The translations under genes and the position numbers were made by a program. A DNA stretch of 64,000 bases from Parasedimentitalea denitrificans (GTDB taxonomy: Bacteria; Pseudomonadota; Alphaproteobacteria; Rhodobacterales; Rhodobacteraceae): positions 62,001 through 126,000 of the forward strand of contig NZ_QHLQ01000008.1 in assembly GCF_011813015.1 (NCBI RefSeq), given 5' to 3'. The stretch's first letter is position 1; each line of letters begins with the position of its first letter. The notes below the pieces were generated by a model. It was not told the origin of the DNA. It was given only the letters and a program-made list of their open reading frames with translations, and searched no databases. Positions 61,426 to 64,000 of the stretch are shown piece after piece.

Positions 61426-62987
61426 TCACACCGGACGGTGAACAGGCCACGCCACTGGGAAAAGTCGCCAGTGAGCGCAAGGTCCAACAGGTTTCCAGTT
61501 GGCTATTGATGCCGGCTCCCGCACTTGCCGCGTTTTACCTTAACGAAGCAGGAAACTGGTGGGTGCTTGCCCTACTGAGCATAACGCTGGGCGCCTTGGC
61601 CTATGTGACGAAACTGATGCCCAATTCGACCAGAGACTATGTGCTGACGTTTTGTTTTGTGGCGCACTGTATTTTGTTTACTGCGGCGCTGAACGGCCAT
61701 GCCTGGCAACTTGACTCGCATATGCTGTTCTTTGCCGCCCTAGCGATTGTTTCAACGCTGGCCAACCCACGGGCGCTGATTTTTGCAACGGTTTTGGTTG
61801 CGCTACATCACCTATCGTTCAGCGTATTGCTGCCAAAGCTGGTCTATCCAAGCGGCGACGTAATGCAGAATGTTCAAAGAACCGTCTTTCACGCGGCTAT
61901 TGTTTTGCTGGAAACCGGGGTGCTTTTGATCAGTCTGTTGAAAAGCGCTGCAGCAGATGCAGAACTAAAGCAGCAGCAAGAAGCCGCTCGGGAACAGGCA
62001 CAAGCGGCAGAACGCGCTGAAGCCAAGGCAACACGCAGCCAGAAAGACGCCGAACATGTGGTTTCGGTTGTTGGAGAGCACCTTGGCCAGATGGCAGATG
62101 GACGGCTCGATTGTGAAATAGGCACGGAATTCCCCGCAGAATATGACCAGCTGCGGACCAATTTCAATGTCACCGTTGGAACATTGAAAGAGACCATCGA
62201 ACAGGTCATGGAGGCCACCACCAGCATTAATGGCGGAGCCACTGAAATCAGTCGTTCGTCAGAAGATCTGTCCAACCGTACTGAAAGCCAGGCTGCAACC
62301 CTTGAGCAGACTGCCGCGGCGTTGGAAGAGCTGACAGTGTCGGTGACCTCGGCGGCCGAAGGCGCCCGCAGTGTGGAACATACCATGGGTGAAGCACGCC
62401 AAGAGGCAAAATCCAGTGGTGAAATCGTAAAGCGTGCGGTTTCAGCAATGACTGAAATTGAATCTTCGTCCGCACAGATTTCGCAGATCATCAGTGTGAT
62501 CGATGACATTGCCTTTCAAACCAACCTACTCGCTTTGAATGCCGGGGTCGAAGCTGCACGAGCTGGCGAAGCGGGCAAAGGGTTTGCCGTGGTGGCATCC
62601 GAGGTTCGGGCCCTCGCCCAGCGCTCGGCTGATGCGGCAACCGAGATCAAGTCGCTAATCTCGGACAGCTCAAAGCAAGTGGAGCACGGGGTTGAACTGG
62701 TCGGGAAGGCTGGCGAGTCGATCGGCAATATTGTCGACCGCGTGACCCATATTTCCACCCTGATCACCGATATTGCCGAAGGTGCGGCGGAGCAATCGAC
62801 CGGGCTGGGAGAAATCAACACCGGCGTGTCCCAGTTGGATCAGGTGACCCAACAAAATGCAGCCATGGTAGAAGAGGCCACAGCGGCAGGGCACCTTTTG
62901 CATTCAGATGCGGTAAAGCTGTCGGACCTCATGGCGCGGTTCCATCGGACCGAAGGCAGACAGAATCTTTCGGCATTTGCAGCCTAA
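61413..62987 (+). CDS. methyl-accepting chemotaxis protein with multi-span membrane sensor
   Basis: A 524-residue chemoreceptor. Instead of a periplasmic ligand domain it has a block of about five to six spans (about 28-180) with histidines placed in or near membrane helices: H85, H96, H103, H132-H133 and H160. A linker with coiled-coil (180-210) leads to a HAMP-like region (about 210-270) and the signalling domain, with the hairpin tip [33 protein letters not shown] sequence near 366-394. The spans may sense redox, oxygen or a metal through the histidines. It lacks a C-terminal CheR-binding pentapeptide (ends SAFAA). It is co-translated with the small upstream protein. Confidence 0.92.
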   Translation: MLKLITPDGEQATPLGKVASERKVQQVSSWLLMPAPALAAFYLNEAGNWWVLALLSITLGALAYVTKLMPNSTRDYVLTFCFVAHCILFTAALNGHAWQLDSHMLFFAALAIVSTLANPRALIFATVLVALHHLSFSVLLPKLVYPSGDVMQNVQRTVFHAAIVLLETGVLLISLLKSAAADAELKQQQEAAREQAQAAERAEAKATRSQKDAEHVVSVVGEHLGQMADGRLDCEIGTEFPAEYDQLRTNFNVTVGTLKETIEQVMEATTSINGGATEISRSSEDLSNRTESQAATLEQTAAALEELTVSVTSAAEGARSVEHTMGEARQEAKSSGEIVKRAVSAMTEIESSSAQISQIISVIDDIAFQTNLLALNAGVEAARAGEAGKGFAVVASEVRALAQRSADAATEIKSLISDSSKQVEHGVELVGKAGESIGNIVDRVTHISTLITDIAEGAAEQSTGLGEINTGVSQLDQVTQQNAAMVEEATAAGHLLHSDAVKLSDLMARFHRTEGRQNLSAFAA

Positions 62988-63054
62988 AGTTACTTGTCCA
63001 ACAGCGCGGGCTGCACCTTGTCTGGTTCAGCCCAAACGCAGAATTAGAACTACT

Positions 63055-63084
63055 CAAGGCCGCGCTTTGCCAAGTGCGGCCTTG
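63055..63084 (+). terminator. hairpin after the chemoreceptor gene
   Basis: CAAGGCCGC and GCGGCCTTG form a perfect 9-bp stem with a 12-base loop, 67 bases after the chemoreceptor stop and just before the end of the convergent universal stress gene. There is no clear T run, so efficiency is uncertain. Confidence 0.6.
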
Positions 63085-63091
63085 GTGGTTT

Positions 63092-63499
63092 CTAGCGAAT
63101 CACATGCACCGAACATTTCGCATGACGCACCACGCGGGCCGCTGTCGAACCTAGGAACAGATCCTCGAACCCTGGCCGATGCGAGGCAAGGACGATGCAA
63201 TCCACGTCGCTTTCATCAGCGAAGTCGACAATCGCCCGTCCTGCGTGGCCAGAAATCAGTAGTGCTTCGGCCCCGGGCAAGGCTCTGGCCGATTGATTGA
63301 GCGCCTTTTCTACTTCGTTGCGGGTTTTTGTCAGCACTTCACTAGGGATCTCGGCGGTCACATAACTGGGAATACTTTCCATCACATGCACCACTGTGAA
63401 CTTGGCATCATCATCCGCTAGCGCGCGCGCAGCCAGATAAGACGCCTGGGTATCGTGGCGATCGTCGAAAAGGACTGGAATAAGAATATGCTTATACAT
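63092..63499 (-). CDS. universal stress protein (UspA family)
   Basis: A 135-residue UspA-type protein: begins MYKHILIPVLFDDRHDTQ and ends with the nucleotide-binding phrase LASHRPGFEDLFLGSTAARVVRHAKCSVHVI, broken as GSTAARVVRHAKCSV near 113-127, the G-2x-G-9x-G(S/T) pattern in variant form. Usp proteins bind ATP or act as stress-induced chaperone-like factors. GGAGG lies 6 bases before the ATG at 63499; a GTG one codon earlier is too close. Single gene. Confidence 0.93.
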   Translation of the reverse strand: MYKHILIPVLFDDRHDTQASYLAARALADDDAKFTVVHVMESIPSYVTAEIPSEVLTKTRNEVEKALNQSARALPGAEALLISGHAGRAIVDFADESDVDCIVLASHRPGFEDLFLGSTAARVVRHAKCSVHVIR

Positions 63500-63593
63500 C
63501 ACAAGCCTCCAACTCGGGTTTGATTTGAGGCCAGTGTAAGGGTAGTCGCAGGTTGGGACCTTGCGTTAGGTCAATACACTATCGCAGAGGATT

Positions 63594-63995
63594 TCAGGCC
63601 CATAATAGGACGATGGCACCTGTGATCAGCGCCATGATCATAAAGAACGCCGAGGCACCAAAGAAGAACGGGCGCGCGGATCGCAGTTTAGCCCGCACAT
63701 CTTTACGGGTTCCAAAATAGACTGGCAGCCCCATAGCTAGGAACGGCACCGGGACAAGCCTGTTGTTCCTGAGACGGCCAATGGCCCAGATGGTTTGCCC
63801 CGTCTTCAGCATCCAGGCTTCAACCCGGCGGAACCGTTCTTTGGGGTCCTCACCATATTTCAAGGACATCTCAATCTGGTTGGTCGGCCGGTTGATCAGC
63901 ATTTCATTGACCAGAAAAGTCGGGATCGTACCGGGTGCCGGACGCGATTGCGCCTTGGCATTTTCTAAAATACCCGGCGCAATCTTTTGCGGCAT
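63594..63995 (-). CDS. hypothetical membrane protein, possibly truncated by the window edge
   Basis: A 133-residue open frame with a polar N-terminal part (many P, N, E and K) and two C-terminal spans (about 82-93 weakly, 110-131 strongly: FFFGASAFFMIMALITGAIVLL). An earlier start beyond position 64000 cannot be excluded, since the frame stays open to the edge. I do not recognise a family. A small tyrosine/arginine-rich motif YGEDPKERFRRVEAWML lies near 47-63. No partner is visible. Confidence 0.6.
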   Translation of the reverse strand: MPQKIAPGILENAKAQSRPAPGTIPTFLVNEMLINRPTNQIEMSLKYGEDPKERFRRVEAWMLKTGQTIWAIGRLRNNRLVPVPFLAMGLPVYFGTRKDVRAKLRSARPFFFGASAFFMIMALITGAIVLLWA

Positions 63996-64000
63996 TGCAT

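Overview
The window is an ordinary stretch of chromosome from an alphaproteobacterium, most probably a marine Rhodobacterales species of the Roseobacter group. This is inferred from gene order (yajC-secD-secF next to ccmA; divergent xseA and purD; purA with a DUF2842 gene; secG followed by pyrG), from GC-rich codon use, and from protein families typical of that order. I see no rRNA, tRNA, CRISPR array, prophage, integrase or insertion sequence. About 56 protein genes fill nearly all of the sequence.

Layout. 1-4328 (minus): envelope biogenesis operon yajC-secD-secF, a TauE/SafE permease, an Mth938-fold protein and the start of ccmA. 4519-7764 (plus): a long MscS-type channel and serS. 7847-12566 (minus): a fatty acid desaturase, then the der-bamB-yfgM outer-membrane/ribosome assembly operon with a structured leader. 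12848-17889 (plus): a two-gene RND efflux pump. 17969-25936 (minus): a phospholipase D protein, an Atm1-like ABC exporter, a LysM protein, coaD, a CBS protein and a LysR regulator divergent from mmsA. 27625-36189: L,D-transpeptidase, GST, yciB, DMT transporter, ftsY, lysoplasmalogenase-like protein, xseA and purD. 36279-40536: endo/exonuclease-phosphatase, beta-propeller-like secreted protein, ferredoxin, a DnaE2 fragment, a lipoprotein and a Crp-like regulator. 40814-47588 (minus): degP-like protease, yjeT, hflC, hflK, gor, rpiA. 47900-55674: GST, sdaA, DMT transporter, thiamine pyrophosphokinase, a large acidic repeat protein, DUF2842, purA. 55827-57459 (minus): a three-gene cobalt-type nitrile hydratase operon. 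57622-63995: secG, pyrG, class I aldolase, a small membrane protein overlapping a chemoreceptor, a universal stress protein and an unknown membrane protein.

Functional themes are protein export and envelope quality control (SecDF-YajC, SecG, FtsY, BamB, YfgM, HflKC, DegP), nucleotide synthesis (PurD, PurA, PyrG, RpiA), thiol and detoxification functions (Gor, two GSTs, RND pump, Atm1-like exporter) and a few accessory catabolic genes (MmsA, nitrile hydratase).

No large unknown system stands out. The best leads for something undescribed are regulatory: a perfect TGTGA-N6-TCACA site just after a Crp-like gene, leading into a stand-alone terminator (candidate small RNA, 40594-40722), and a yfgM-bamB-der leader with mutually exclusive pairings (12585-12674). 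There are also two gene remnants (LOG family at 23703, DnaE2 at 38804), several short dispersed repeats, and a lineage-type acidic protein with tandem 14-residue repeats. All functional calls come from reading the sequence; no database search was run.
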